NCBI GenBank assembly: GCA_031761405.1
Contig: JASEVX010000336.1
Span: 1-64,000 of the forward strand
Source: Serripes groenlandicus
Taxonomy: Eukaryota > Mollusca > Bivalvia > Cardiida > Cardiidae
Direction of reading: 5' to 3'
Length of the DNA stretch: 64,000 nt
Made by a program: the position numbers and the translations under genes. Below, piece by piece: positions 31,634-43,683 of this stretch. The notes under the pieces are model-generated. The model was given only the letters and a program-made list of their open reading frames with translations. It was not told where the DNA came from and did no database searches. Position 1 is the first letter of the stretch; each line of letters opens with the position of its first letter.

Positions 31634-32835
31634 AGGAAACATCATGAAAAAGTTCCCCCCAAAACAATCGATCTTTGCATACGGGTGTTGCCGTGGATGA
31701 TTTTGACTGATGCAGTGATGTATTTTGTTTTTTTCTCCCCTAGTTATACACAATGTGTCCCTCAAATAATAAAGTTCATCAAGATTAAGTGATTTACCAA
31801 TATTATTTAATATTTAATTCGCATACCAATGAATCATTCTGGAGACCTGACTTTAATCCATCGGAAGGGTTAAATGTGTTCAAGTAAGAATAGACAATAC
31901 TGTAATGGTATGAATACCCTGATAAATCAAATGCATCATGACAAATATGTTGCAGATGGTAACAAAAATAGATAATGACAAGCATACTTAACTCTTTCCC
32001 ACAAATAGACGCTTTTCTTGATAAAACAAGCATTTTGACGCGCACCTTTGCCCGAATGGCTGATAAATATAAATTAATGGTCCATAATTAGAACATCGTT
32101 TTCAAGTTGGAAACGGAGACAAAACGGTGAGATTTCCCTGTGTGCGTTTAAGTGTTATTTGTCATTTTATTTTTCTTCTATCATCTTAAGGAAACAAATA
32201 TAATTGCACAACGATACTTCCACAAATCTGTTGGCATCTCTGTGATACAGAGTTCCAAATAATTACTTGGGTCAAATATGTTTCAATCCCTAAAATAATT
32301 ATTAAAGAGTGAATCACTGCAGGAAGCCCATCATCCCACAATAAGGAAGGTCAACATGCATGCACAACTCTAACTAAAATTTTAAGTTAGAAAAGGCGCA
32401 TAAGTGTGTCAAAATCTGATATAGAGTTATGGGACTTGTCCTGCAAGGTCATTTGATGATGTCCAATAAGTGAGTGAAGTTTCAAAATTTAACCAAAGTT
32501 GCAACGCCAACGCCGACGCACAAGTGACTGTTATAGCTCTCATATTCTTCGAATAGTCGAGCTAAAAAAACTACTAAGTTTTAAAGCAAGTTTAAAACAA
32601 ACAAAAAACATGATCAAATGCAATTATTAATTACATTTTCAAAATAATTCGTTATTAGTACTTTCAGTACTTTGATTCATTATGTTTATGTATATATATT
32701 GTATGTTTACTATTTATGCTTTTAATTTTTCATATCCGGCTGTTTTTTCGCCCAGATATGGAAAAATGTTTTCATATTCATATATTTTAGTATGAATTTA
32801 ATTAAATATAAGGTTTTTTGAATACTAAAATGCCC

Positions 32836-33005
32836 ATTTTCAACTTCAATTTTATTTTCTGTGTTATCATTTTCCCATACTAGTCCGGTAACATGCCTTT
32901 GTCAGAATATATGGAAATGTATTATATGGGAACATTGGAACATATGGAAATATATTATATGGAAACAATGGAACATAAAAGCATCCATTCTAAAAACAGT
33001 ATTAG
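32836..33005. repeat. Dispersed repeat, arm copy
   Basis: CCCATACTAGTCCGGT and ATTATATGGGAACATTGG; mirrored at 54770-54910 and present a third time at 6943-7065. Confidence 0.65.
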
Positions 33006-33334
33006 TTTTCATGCAATCCATATATTGATTATTTATGAATTGTCAGGTGGATGACTTTTCTTTGAAGTCATGGATATGTTATGAATAATCAATCGATCTT
33101 TTATTGGCAAACATCGGCAATCATGGCCGCTTACAACGTAGAAGAATATATCTAAACAAAAGTTAATAAATATGATAAATTATACCTATACAGTATGCCA
33201 GATAAATGGTCAACTAGACTTATATATTAGTATATCAAACAGAAAATGTTAACAATAAGAATAGGTTAGAAAAGTATGTTGTTTCTTAATAAATGATTTT
33301 CGCGAACGAAAAAATCATATTTTGTTTCATTTGA

Positions 33335-33530
33335 GTTTGAAGCCGATTATCAATATTATTTCAGTTATGTTCACTTATTCATGATCACTGGGTACACAAA
33401 CCAGTACTTGGCTGGGAAATGCGCCTTGCCCATGGGCACTCAACAACGACCGAGGCACCGCGACTGATGCTCGAACTCGGGACGCCCGGTTACAAAACCC
33501 CGACCCCAACGGATTACAGTATAAACAAAG
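33335..33530 (-). repeat. tRNA-derived SINE, family D
   Basis: A minus-strand tRNA-like head (GGGGTTTTGTAACCGGGCGT, B-box GAGTTCGAGCATCAG) and body with GCCCATGGGCAAGGCGCA. Mirrored at 54225-54430. Confidence 0.75.
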
Positions 33531-34239
33531 TGTTAGGTAAACAGCAGCTGCCTTTGATTTTATTTATCCTCGACGTGCAGAATTAAATCTTTGACGAGAC
33601 AGATTCTCAAGGTTACCATTTACTACTGTGTTATGTCAATCTAGTTACAAAAAGGATGCCCTCTATATTTGACCCGGCTTTTGTTTTTCCAATTTTACAC
33701 ATTGTTCTTAATAATTAAAGATACCATTAGGAAATACCAAGGACGTTATAAACCTTTTTCCACAGACATCAAATTTGCAGCAAAACGCCTTTGAAAACAT
33801 CTACGCGAAATTAGGCAAAATGCTTTGCAACACTGTTTTAACGAGTCCTGAGCTTCAAATATGTTGATGCTAAATAACACAATTTTACATTAAACATGAC
33901 CTTAGTGTAAAAATCTAAACCTTGCGGTTTTTACAACAATTGAAGACAAGGATCTGTCTACATACGTATACATTTCTTCTGATACAAAAACATTGCTATC
34001 TGTCGAATTTATTTCATAAACCGTTCTGTGATATACCATTTGACGAGGGATGAAGATTCAGATCAGACCGCTCAGAGGTGCAAGTTGATATGGATATTTG
34101 TTGAGCCCCAAGATGTTGCAGTTGACTTTCAAAAGGCACAGCTCATAAGTAGAATAGGGAAAGCTCCAATAAATCAATCATTCAATCATTGTGTGTCACC
34201 AGTCGTCTATATCAATGACAAAATAGAAAGTTAAACAAA

Positions 34240-34356
34240 ATGAGGTACGTATTTGCGTCTCTTTGTGGAATCGGACTCATCTGTAGTTATGGTCTTGCAG
34301 AAGCAGGAAGAGATATATTGGAGTAAATCCGATTTGATCACTGAAGGTAAAACAGA
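34240..34356 (+). pseudogene. Decayed WSC-gene exon 1, left arm
   Basis: Reads MRYVFASLCGIGLICSYGLA, matching the signal peptide of the WSC gene at 35581, then hits a stop after GRDILE. The following SDLITEGKTE-like piece survives in another frame. The right arm has the same relic at 53320-53434, slightly better preserved (it reads on to GGKTE before its stop). So a tandem WSC copy existed and decayed upstream of each present gene. Confidence 0.78.
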
Positions 34357-34439
34357 GTAGGAACTATTGCTCCAAGTCAAAATACCAAGTCATGATTAGC
34401 ATTTCATTCTCTTTCTACAATATTTTCTTTCAATTTGTG

Positions 34440-34665
34440 TTGTGTTAAACTGCGACAAAGACGAGCCTATCAATCCATGGGTCGTGGATTCGATCCGCGG
34501 GCTTAGTGTTCTGTGTGAGAAGGTTGCCAGTTAGCTGAAAGGAATGTTGTGTGGAATACAGGTGCTGGAAAGCCAGGAAAAACACATTGACCGTACTGAT
34601 ATACCTGAACTACCGTTGAACATCACTTTAAGCTCCAAATAATCAATCAATCAATCAGTCATTCA
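34440..34665 (+). repeat. tRNA-derived SINE, family E
   Basis: A tRNA-like head with GTGGATTCGATCCGCGGGC as B-box, a body with TGTTGTGTGGAATACAGGTG and a tail of AATCAATCAATCA. Mirrored at 53010-53245. Confidence 0.7.
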
Positions 34666-35094
34666 ATCAGTCTGGGTTTTATATTTCATCAGTCGTCTGT
34701 TCCAATGACAAAAACAATAGTACCTTTAAAGCGTCAATACGATAGTGCTAAGTGGTTGTTGACGATGCATTACTATTTAGTATCTGTTTACCGTCCTTGA
34801 AAATAGCTCTTTAATGGATTCGCAACTGATGGATGACGGATTTTCTCTGTAGTTTTGAAGGATATATCTCTAAGTTAAACTTATATCTTTGTATTTAACG
34901 AGATATTTCTTAATTTTAGAGATATCTCCGTTACGTAGATATATATCTCTTTTTATTAAAAGAATTATAGACATTTTTAATGAACTGATTCTAAGTTTTC
35001 TAAATTACCATAACCCCAAATTTCATTTTCATATGCTAGTATACGTCGAATGGTTTTATTGATGATATACATTTTATATCACAGATTAATGCTT

Positions 35095-35160
35095 ACAAAA
35101 CCGTTTCGTTACTTATGCTGTTGCTGAAACGCATTGGTTTAACATTGGATGTACAGCGAT
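35095..35160 (+). pseudogene. Decayed WSC-gene exon 2 relic, left arm
   Basis: AAAACCGTTTCGTTACTTAT followed by GCTGTTGCTGAAACGC resembles the KPFRYIGCYWDA coding part of WSC exon 2, with a stop at the tryptophan position. Mirrored at 52470-52537. Order and spacing after the exon 1 relic at 34240 suit one dead upstream gene copy. Confidence 0.6.
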
Positions 35161-35580
35161 TGGATGCCAATAGAAAGACGCCACACAGCGTGGTGTATTA
35201 CGGTGCATTAATAATAAGTATCTACTTACCATACGTGGAACAAGCTCTTTGGTGGATTCGCAATAAATGAATCACGTCATACGAAAATCGAACATGAGGC
35301 GATTTAGAATTAATCGCAAACACAAACCAATTAGGTAAATTTTATATTTTATAATTTTTGCGAAAACTGTTCTTAATGATGTCTGTAAGACTATGTGGTT
35401 TGGAGGGAGGGTTATAATCAGATTCAATTAGACGGAGGCTGATCTTGATCTACACCCTTAGCAACAATTCGAAGGGCGGTTTTCGCTTGACGTGGATCAG
35501 TTTTCACCAAGCATAACGGTGCTGCGCATTATTCCATAGGAAACATTCGAGACGATCAGTCGAAAATTCAGCGGACGAAG

Positions 35581-35911
35581 ATGACTTCTTTCATAATGAG
35601 TTACGTGTTTGCGTCTCTTTGTGTAATCGGACTCCTCTGTAGTTATGGTCTTGCAACAAGCAGGAAACGATGTTTTGGAGGACATCCGCTCGATTTGATC
35701 ACTGGAGGTAAAACCTGTTGTGGAAACGAGAGGATACTTGTAATGTCCGATGTATCCCGTGCCATCTTGTGTGCGGACCAGTGTACGCGTGAGGATGCTT
35801 GTGAATCGTTCTTCTACTCACCAGAGAGCGAAAAATGTCATGGCTGTAATGTACTTTTCAACGAGAGCCAGTCTGCAATGGACAATCTGACAGATAGCGT
35901 CTACTACTCAA
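35581..35911 (+). CDS. WSC-domain protein, left copy, exon 1
   Basis: Signal peptide and Cys-rich module. The ATG is the first in frame and the same in both copies. The donor is GTATGA after TACTACTCAA. Confidence 0.85.
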
Positions 35912-38145
35912 GTATGATTTATTTATTTATTCATTTGGTATGTTCGTGTGTTCGTTTGTTCGATAAGTTGTTCATTTAAAGAGTCAATTTAAAACAATTC
36001 ACATTTAAGACCTACACTTTTATCATTAGATACATTTTTTTGAGTAGATTCTTACTTTTGTTCTTCCAATAAATCAAAAACATTTAAATTTGTCAAAATA
36101 GTAGTCGTTTTGTTCGATTATGAGAAGAATACAGGGACAAACAGTCTATCACTTAAGACCTACACTTGTATCATAAGATACATTCCTCGACTATTAGTTT
36201 AGTTTTGTTCCAGTCAAACAAAAACATCCAAAGTTGTCAAAATAGTAGACGTTTTGTTCGAATATGAGAAGTATACAGGATTGACTCAGGGACTATCCTG
36301 CTGTTCGCGATATTAAACAAGAATTGATTAACCTGCTATCCACCTATTGTATCGCTTTGATATCAATTATAATCTTTCACCAACAAATTATTAATTCGTA
36401 GCGCAAACTATTGCATAAATGTAAAACGATCCTTTCAAAATCAAGGGTGATACCAGTTGTTATTATCAAGCAGGATAATGAAATAAGTTATTCGAAATCA
36501 GAAGTTTAGTAATACGAGTCACGAAAGACGAAATGAAATCCTACATTCAGGTATTTGTTTTTAAATCAAAGAAGGTGTAGATGATACTGTGCCTCAGTAC
36601 AGTTTAATCTGGATCTCCCCTTTCACATTATAGTTCCGAGGAATTGTATTTACACGCTCATAAACAAAACGACTACACCAGTTTGCAAAACCTCAATATG
36701 CCACATTGTTGGAGGAAGTGCCTCTAACGATATTTAGTGGTCAGCCAATCTGCTTGCGTTTTAAACGCTTTCCCGCGTGTATGCGATTTTTGACGCCTCT
36801 GCAAGCAGATTACTTTTGAAAACATTGTGGCAAAAGAAATAAATGCTCATGATGAGCATTTATTCCTTTTGCGACAATATTTTAAACTTTAATAATTAAT
36901 TTTTTTTTTTTAAAAAGTTTCCGTTTTTTAAAAAAAAAAGTTTTTTAACGTTGTCTCCTTTAGATTTACTGTATACAGGAATGGGTTACTGACAAAGAAA
37001 CCTCATCTCTGGTAAAATTCCAGTTTATTCCAATAATTATCCTTGAACCCAAAAACCTTGGTTTCGTCGAAACGAAGTTTGTTTTCACGTTTAACAGTAC
37101 TGATTGTGTGTTTGAATGGTATTTTGATCCGGTTCTTAACAGTCATAACACGGCGTGTCTTTGATAAATTACCGGAGTCATCAGTCGTTATTATGATATC
37201 CCCGCAACCATGAGCACCAAGATGGATTTCCATCCCTACCTTCAAAACCATTTTTAAAGTATGTAGTAGGACCGGAACGTGAATCGATCCCTGGTCATTC
37301 GCTCCAGAAACAGTCGCTGTAACTACTACATCACGGATATGGCTAAACGGTAACGTTTAGTGTCTATTGAACGCAGCTCTGTATTTAACTAAGGCGAATT
37401 GTTTTCGTAAATATCGGGTAAATGTTTTCATTCAGGTCCACCAGAATGTCGTAAGAAGACTACAACACCGTTTCGCTACATAGGCTGTTACTGGGACGCC
37501 CGTGTAATGGTTCAAGCGTTCATCAGCAGCCGGGGTATGACATTAGAGATATGCCACAGAAATTGTTTGGAGTATAATGTCTCAACATTTGCTGTGTATC
37601 TGGTACGTCCTCATCGTGCATGAACTTAATTTTATCATCTGAGAGGCGTCTTGCGATTAGGGGTCTTGTTTCACAGTAAAATCTCAGGTTAGCGTGTACA
37701 TATAAGTACCGTCTCGTCAGCTTCATTGATTGATTGGGGTTTAAATTCGTTTTCCCACACCAGTATTCCACACAACAGGCTTTTCCAAGAAAATGGCGAA
37801 TTTTGTCCACATATTCTGTTGGCCAATACTTTAGGTGACGCTTGTCACAGTGACTTTGTTAAACGCCGGAAATAATGTTAACCGAGGTGGGTTGGAACCC
37901 ACAACCCCTGTATTGACAGCCCGCGTCGCTACCGACTGAGCTACCGGGGCTTGGCAAAGTCTCAGTCTGCATTGACCGTGTACATGTACCAATATTGAAT
38001 ACAGATCCCGATATAATCAGATGTGGCCACGTTGCAGAGATAGAGACAAGACCGCTAATAACTTGTTGCGACTCAATACAGTTTATCAATTGCTTTTGTG
38101 TATCCTTTCTTGTAATAGTAGTAGTATTTGTAGAAAAGAAGTAGC

Positions 38146-38222
<77 letters not shown>

Positions 38223-39466
38223 AGTAGTAGTATAGACATATTGCTTTCGATTAAGTATGAGCGTTTTAGCTTCTTTAGGCACATTTGATAGAGTACACTA
38301 TATCATATTCAAGCATCTGACAGGTGCAGGAGACGATAGTTAGATATAAAGGAGTCCGGTACGATATCCTAGTTCTTTCCGAAAATACCTTTTATCTTTC
38401 AATATCGAGCACCGATACACGCGAGAAAACTTTTTCTTGAAAGGGCGACCAGTACTTGACCTCTTGCGTTCTACTAAATATTATTCAGGAACAAAGCTAA
38501 ATATAATTACGAATGTGACAATATTTTATGTATCGTGTCGGTGTGTGATTTTGAAAATATATGTGATAAAAGGATATCTTTTTTCATTTTTGTTTAACTC
38601 TTTCAGCGCCGAATTGTTTAAAGTAGACTACTCTTCAATGTTAAAAATCGGGCGTCTTAGTTAAACTTCCCATTGTTTCAATATACAGTGCTCAATTAAG
38701 TGGTCACTAAGGTCTACGCTATGATTATACTGACTCATATTTAGGCTAATTCGTCGTTGTTGTTGCTGTTGTTATCATTAATATGTTTTAACAAAAAATG
38801 TCCGTCAAAGGGATGAGAATGATTATATTTTACATGTTCGGTTTTCTCTATAGTATATACCTGATATCTGTTTTGAATAAATGTTCTTGATCATTTGATT
38901 GGCTGATTGATGGATTGATTAATACATTCATTGACGTAGATACTTTATTTCGAAAAGATTTATCCGGCCCTACTGGGCTATTAACAAGAGACGACACTTA
39001 TTCTTACGCACTACATGAGTTCGAGTGGTGTTCGATTGAATTGAATGCATCCATACATTTTGTTAAAGGGTGGGTTGTATTTCGTGTTTTTGACCCTGTA
39101 TCTTTTGGTAGAGGAAGGGTCTGAAAATCATATTTATTCAATAAAGGGACTAGTCGGAAACCGATTCACTAGGTTTTCTTTTGGACATATTTATTGTACG
39201 TTTTAATCGAGTTTACGAGTTAAACCCAAATGTATCCAGTTTCGACAGATATATACAAAATAATATATTCCTGTTATCCTGTGTCATTTATTCAAGGCAT
39301 CGTTGTGTTGTTGTTGTTTGTTTTTCAGGGAGACAGATGTCGATGCGAGGTAATTCCAGGCGATGTTGCTCCCTCAGAGAAATGTGACCAGCCATGTTAT
39401 GGGGATAAGAGTCAAATGTGTGGTGGAAGCGGGAAGATAAAGTCCGCGTATCTTGTTCTGCCGTAA
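35581..39466 (+). CDS. Secreted WSC-domain protein, left copy, three exons
   Basis: Exons 35581-35911, 37436-37602 and 39329-39466 join in phases 1 and 0 to give 211 aa. Residues 1-27 are a signal peptide (MSYVFASLCVIGLLCSYGLA core). Residues 31-110 are a Cys-rich module (Cys 31, 46, 47, 64, 68, 74, 86, 89) resembling a PAN/apple-like fold, with Asn-glycosylation sites at 94 and 102. Residues 123-211 form a WSC domain: FRYIGCYWDA, MTLEICHRNC, RCRCEV, KCDQPCYGDKSQMCGG, then the AYLVLP end. WSC domains bind carbohydrate, so an extracellular lectin-like role is likely but inferred. The twin at 52042-48236 converges towards it. Intron 1 contains an opposite-strand 83-codon frame. Confidence 0.85.
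36740..36900. repeat. Hairpin MITE copy in WSC intron 1
   Basis: GACGCCTCTGCAAGCAGA end, then AACATTGTGGCAAAAG with a core ATGCTCATGATGAGCAT facing CCTTTTGCGACAAT. The right-arm copy (50775-50805) has lost the left half up to the apex. Confidence 0.8.
37436..37602 (+). CDS. WSC-domain protein, left copy, exon 2
   Basis: The acceptor is TTCATTCAG and the donor GTACGT; 167 bp. It encodes the linker SPPECRKKTTTPF and the first half of the WSC domain. The variable loop after CYWDAR differs from the right copy. Confidence 0.82.
37724..37955 (-). repeat. tRNA-derived SINE, family A, left arm
   Basis: The minus-strand head GCCCCGGTAGCTCAGTCGG and B-box GGGTTCCAACCC-like sequence; tail on the ATTGATTGATTG side. 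Mirrored at 49650-49935. Confidence 0.85.
38140..38232. repeat. TAG trinucleotide microsatellite
   Basis: About 25 uninterrupted AGT/TAG units. The matching right-arm locus (49398-49420) has only a handful of TAC units, so length differs strongly between arms. Confidence 0.95.
39329..39466 (+). CDS. WSC-domain protein, left copy, exon 3
   Basis: The acceptor is TTTTTCAG; 138 bp with the TAA stop. It encodes GDRCRCEVIPGDVAPS, KCDQPCYGDKSQMCGG and IKSAYLVLP. A CA-rich microsatellite follows. Confidence 0.87.
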   Translation, partial: GDRCRCEVIPGDVAPSEKCDQPCYGDKSQMCGGSGKIKSAYLVLP

Positions 39467-39504
39467 TTGACAATATGGCCGATTCAATAGTTAGGGGACA
39501 CAAA

Positions 39505-39870
39505 TAGAACACACACACTCACACGCACTCGCGTACACACGCACACAAACACAAACACATAACTGTATGGGTGGCCTTGTGAAGACTACGGCTGTAGCAA
39601 TCATAAAGAGGACTTCATCTAAACATGCTTAAAACAGGTTCGCAACACAACAGGCGCAAAGCTATTAAGAAACATATTACCCTATTTAGATGTTGTTTAT
39701 GTACATTTCAATGCATAGAATACATAACGAGGACTTACCCATATTACACTGTGACACACACACACACACTAACAGGCGCACGTACGCATGCAAGCACGTA
39801 CGTATGCAAGCTCGCACGCTCGCAGGCAAGCACACACACAAAGACACACACTCACACACATACACTTTAT
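39505..39870. repeat. CA-rich microsatellite region after WSC exon 3
   Basis: CACACACTCACACGCAC at 39512-39560 and more ACACACAC and GCACGTACG runs at 39755-39870. The right-arm counterpart is the TG run at 48107-48200. Confidence 0.8.
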
Positions 39871-41750
39871 ATCATTACACGAGTCGCGTCTGGGGTCATC
39901 ATAGTGCATCTACGTACAGAGTATTGATCTGTCTGCATATATGGATGGCATATAGACCAAACGTTTACAAAACTAAATGTGTAGAGCCACTTGTTATACA
40001 CAAATGAACCTTTATGTGATCCAGTTACGGAGAAGTACCCAATGCGGCTGACGCGGCTTATGTGTACAAGACAATGAATATGTGTATGTTACCTTGAATT
40101 CCCCCTGTTTAACTCTCACTGTATATATCTGTTAGAATGTCTGGTTAACGTTAAATGTTTTTCCCGTTTCAGTGTTAAATAGATATAAATATTTCATTCA
40201 AGAAAAAGGGAAATTTGCCCAGCACACCACATAGATATTACACTTTTGTTGTGAATATTGATTGACCGCGTAAAAGTGCATTCAACATTTGTTCCGCTAC
40301 ACTCGATAATAGCTAGATACGGTACATATATATAGCACGAAACTTTCACAGGGCTACCGTGTCTAAAATATTATCGAATGCAGAGGTCCGAGTGATGGTA
40401 TCAAGAGACCGCGGTCAAAGGAATTCCACAATAATCGTCTGAAACAAAAACATAACAGGCGGCGCTGACCGTATGCTTTTACAAGCAACACCAACTGGTA
40501 TTCTAAAAACACTTACCTGCAAAAACTGAACTGTGACAGTTAATTGACCATGGACGCCTCAATATTCGACCCATGCTCTTGAAAATAGGTAGATACCGTA
40601 TCTTCGTGAATTTTTCAACAACCAAGTCGAGCTTTGCACACAACTCTTAGAATTAATAATGCAGGTTTCTGAAAATAAGTACGAATTTTTAGGAATGAAC
40701 CGTGTCCCAGTGCGATAGTCCGAATGATTATTCAGGCGTCCGTGGTTAACTAATCGTCAGACTACTTCGATTGATACTAAAATGTTTAGTAAACTGTCAT
40801 GTGTTTGTTATCAATAAATTTGTTAACTTGTACACTTAACTACTAATTAGGTATTTTCTTAGTTTAATATATCCTTTCATAGAACGGCTGTATAAAATGA
40901 AACATATTAATTAGTGTATATTTGAAATAACATGGAAACTGTACATGTAGGTGAACTTGACACCATTAAGCTAACAGGAACTCATCCAGTGGTCCTTATC
41001 ATACATGTATATTTATGTCTGATAGGTTCTTGAAAAAGGTTTTTCAATCCCAACAAGAAACAGGAAAACATTAAGCTGCTTTACACTAGCAATTTATTCT
41101 TAATGCATAATATGTTCTTTAGACACATTTAGACATCCAGTCGATTGGATTTGAAATAGTGTCCAAAAGACAGAGATAACTGAAATCTTTGAAGTTTAGG
41201 TAAAAAAGTTATATAGTACGAATCAAACAGGTATTCTAAGCAAAGAAATCGGTTTTCATATGAACTTTCTTGAAGTTTACATCCGTGATAAGAAACGGTA
41301 TAATTGCGCAAAGAGTGTTCGAACTGGCTAGAGGGCGAAGTAATCGTGACACAATTATTCCCTTGGTGTTATCCTTTTCGTGTTTGCATTTCGTGTAGAT
41401 TAGACTGAGAAGATGACTTCACAGTTTTAGGTTAACATATGGATAATGTCGATTAATGAAAGTGTAACCATTGACTATTGATGAATACAATTTGGGAAAA
41501 GGCGAAAATGCTGATAACCATCAGATTTGTCAAAATGTGTCTATAAATCGGGAAGGGTAGAAGAATACATGTATCAACAAATTTAATTATTTAGAATATC
41601 GAAATAATTAACTTGAAACAGGTTCGAAAACATCGTGTAAAAAAGAGCAATTACTCCATTTCAAACACTCTTCAGCAACATTTTCAAAATTCTTCTGTTA
41701 CATATCCACCAATAGGTTTCATGGATAAGGTTTTTATAAAACTGAGATCT
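39871..41750. other. Left-arm inner sequence, no gene
   Basis: Unique-looking non-coding DNA that matches 46020-47500 in reverse complement almost base for base with scattered changes. No exon or RNA signature recognised. Confidence 0.55.
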
Positions 41751-41752
41751 GT

Positions 41753-42240
41753 TTAACCCTTTCCCGTTTGCAGATGAATTTTTACGCAGACGACATCTGA
41801 AATATGGTTGCATTATGGTGAGCAATGTCACAGCTTTGGATCGAAAGGTTTATAAATATGTAATTGTGCTCTTTAACCCTGTCCCACATAACAATTATGT
41901 AGCAAGATACTATAAACCCCGATATAGATGCCTCTTTAACCCTGTCTCACATAACAAATATCTAGCAAGATACTATAAACCCCGATAAAGATGCCTCAGA
42001 ATGCGTCTTGCAAGTGGGGAAGGGTAAACTTGTTCCTATATTCAAACGCTTTCTGACGCCTCTGCAGCAGACGACTTTTGAAAACATTGTGACAAGGGAG
42101 AAGTTGCTCAAATCGAGCAATTTCCTCTGCCCGAGTGTTTTCAACTTTTTTTCAGTAATTATACCGTCATTTATAGAGATTTTCCTTGTTTTTGCCTCGA
42201 TCATTGACGCCGCGTGGAAGAGCGGCGTCAGTAAGGGATA
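41753..42240. repeat. Cluster of TTTAACC small-element pieces with a hairpin
   Basis: TTTAACCCTTTCCCGTTTGC at 41753, then CTTTAACCCTGTCCCACATA and a second, similar ~62-bp unit (41872-41995), then TGACGCCTCTGCAGCAGACG and the AACATTGTGACAAGG / GAGCAATTTCCTCTG core (42055-42140). Not found in the right arm near 45980, so it appears to be arm-specific. Confidence 0.6.
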
Positions 42241-42334
42241 GGTTTTGATTTTGTACCATGGGGTGACGTAATCGAAAAGGGAGCAACCAACATTATTATT
42301 GTTAAGAAAAACTCTGTTGTATGTTTGAACAAAA

Positions 42335-42575
42335 ACAATTATTGATTGATTGATTTGGTTTTACGCCGTTTTTAACAATTTCTCAGTTATATCACGGCGG
42401 CCAGTTCACCTACTCATACATTACCTGGTTTTCGCACACCAGTACTCCACACAACAATCTTCCCAAGCAACTGGCTGCTTTTCCACATAGACTTAGCCCA
42501 TTGGTGGAAGACGAATGACGCATGTCGCATTGACTTTTGTCAATCGTCGGAAAGAAAGTTGGCCGAGCCTTTATG
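42335..42575 (-). repeat. tRNA-derived SINE, family A, 5' truncated, left arm
   Basis: Body and tail only: ATTGATTGATTGATTTGG, AACGCCGTTTTTAA-like block, then GGCCAACTTTCTTTCC on the minus strand. Mirrored at 45745-45970. Confidence 0.82.
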
Positions 42576-43483
42576 AATCAATAAATTGTATACAATTATT
42601 TAAGATACAAAACGATACAAAAAACAAATGTCTTTTACCGTTATTACAAAACTTTAGACACATTTAAGACGTATTTAATAGCTGTTCCCCATCTTCCTTT
42701 TTTGGCTACGCTTTTTTTATAGGTTGGATTACGGAGTTGGTTTTCCCAACACTTTCTAGGCTATGATTTTTTAATTGTTTCGTTTACTGCCCTGACGACT
42801 CGATTCATCAAAGCTCAGACAAAGGTCGGGGATGTTTTTTCCCTATTTATTTCTGTTGTATTTCTAAACTTAAAACGCTCTTCATTCAGACAAGCTTGTG
42901 TCATACTTAACTTATAACTAGGCATTAAACCTTAATATATGTTAATATTTAAGCACCTATTATTATAAATTATTATCTATATATGTGGTTTTTTTTTTTA
43001 TCTTTATTGATCTAGTTAGATCAGATATAAAACCGTGTATTAGTAAGAAATTAAGAAACTTCAGCTTGTACGACACATTATATTTGCAGTCAATGTTAAG
43101 CAAACCCTAAACCAAATGGTTTCAGGACTAAACTTGACTTTTCACGACTAAACTTCACATGCTGAATATCACATAGATTGGAGCATATAAAACGTCTATC
43201 CCTACGTCAAAATTGTCCCTTTCTGCTCTTGGTAACCTTTTATTATAGGCTATGGTAGCCAGGTGAGCAATGTAGGCACATCTTAGTCTTCTTTTTTAAA
43301 TAAGAGACAGTTGGCCTTCTTGTTCGAAATGTTTACATCCTGTCTGTTAAAATGTTATTTAAATATACTGAACTGCATCTGCTTCCTTTAAGTCATGCTT
43401 CAAAATCATGCGCGGCGTCTTTGATGGTTTGCATCAAACTTCGTCTTGTTTCAAAGTGGTCTACTACGGATGTGTTGTATGTG
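42576..43483. other. Innermost left-arm sequence, no gene
   Basis: Matches 44388-45740 in reverse complement up to the base before the N run. A CTAGTTAGATCAGATATAAA block near 43012 is found at 44862-44880. Nothing coding. Confidence 0.6.
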
Positions 43484-43683
43484 NNNNNNNNNNNNNNNNN
43501 NNNNNNNNNNNNNNNNNNNNNNNNNNNNNNNNNNNNNNNNNNNNNNNNNNNNNNNNNNNNNNNNNNNNNNNNNNNNNNNNNNNNNNNNNNNNNNNNNNNN
43601 NNNNNNNNNNNNNNNNNNNNNNNNNNNNNNNNNNNNNNNNNNNNNNNNNNNNNNNNNNNNNNNNNNNNNNNNNNNNNNNNNNN
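43484..43683. other. Assembly gap, 200 N
   Basis: Exactly 200 undetermined bases, a round placeholder size of the kind scaffolding programs insert. It sits within 0.5 kb of the symmetry axis. Confidence 0.97.

Larger units (their letters stand above)
30610..32680. mobile_element. Left-arm-only 2.1-kb repeat block, unclassified
   Basis: The right arm goes directly from the CCTCCATTTTT-matching sequence to GTTTATGTATATAT (about 55075-55090), so this block is an insertion here or a deletion there. It opens with an AT-rich hairpin (ATTATTTTTT/AAAAAATAAT, 30613-30635), holds a ~187-bp tandem duplication (30780-31110) and ends near 32500-32575 with GCCAACGCCGACGCACA and TCGAATAGTCGAGCTAAAAA, a tail I associate with a widespread molluscan repeat. 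No transposase or RT frame is visible. Confidence 0.6.
7620..43483. repeat. Left arm of a giant inverted repeat
   Basis: Gene order, SINEs, microsatellites and unique sequence repeat in reverse complement at 44388-64000. Landmarks (left/right): transporter start 18262/58358, WSC start 35581/52042, SINE C 18738/57900, SINE A 37955/49650, innermost match 43483/44388. The left arm is longer because of the Ngaro, DIRS and 2.1-kb insertions and a longer intron 2. Confidence 0.95.

Noticed and set aside
34028..34234. 68-codon frame upstream of the WSC exon 1 relic
   Set aside because: The mirrored sequence at 53440-53640 does not keep it as a clear frame, and it resembles dispersed repeat sequence.
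38021..38282. Poly-Val and poly-Leu frames
   Set aside because: Translated TAG trinucleotide repeat.
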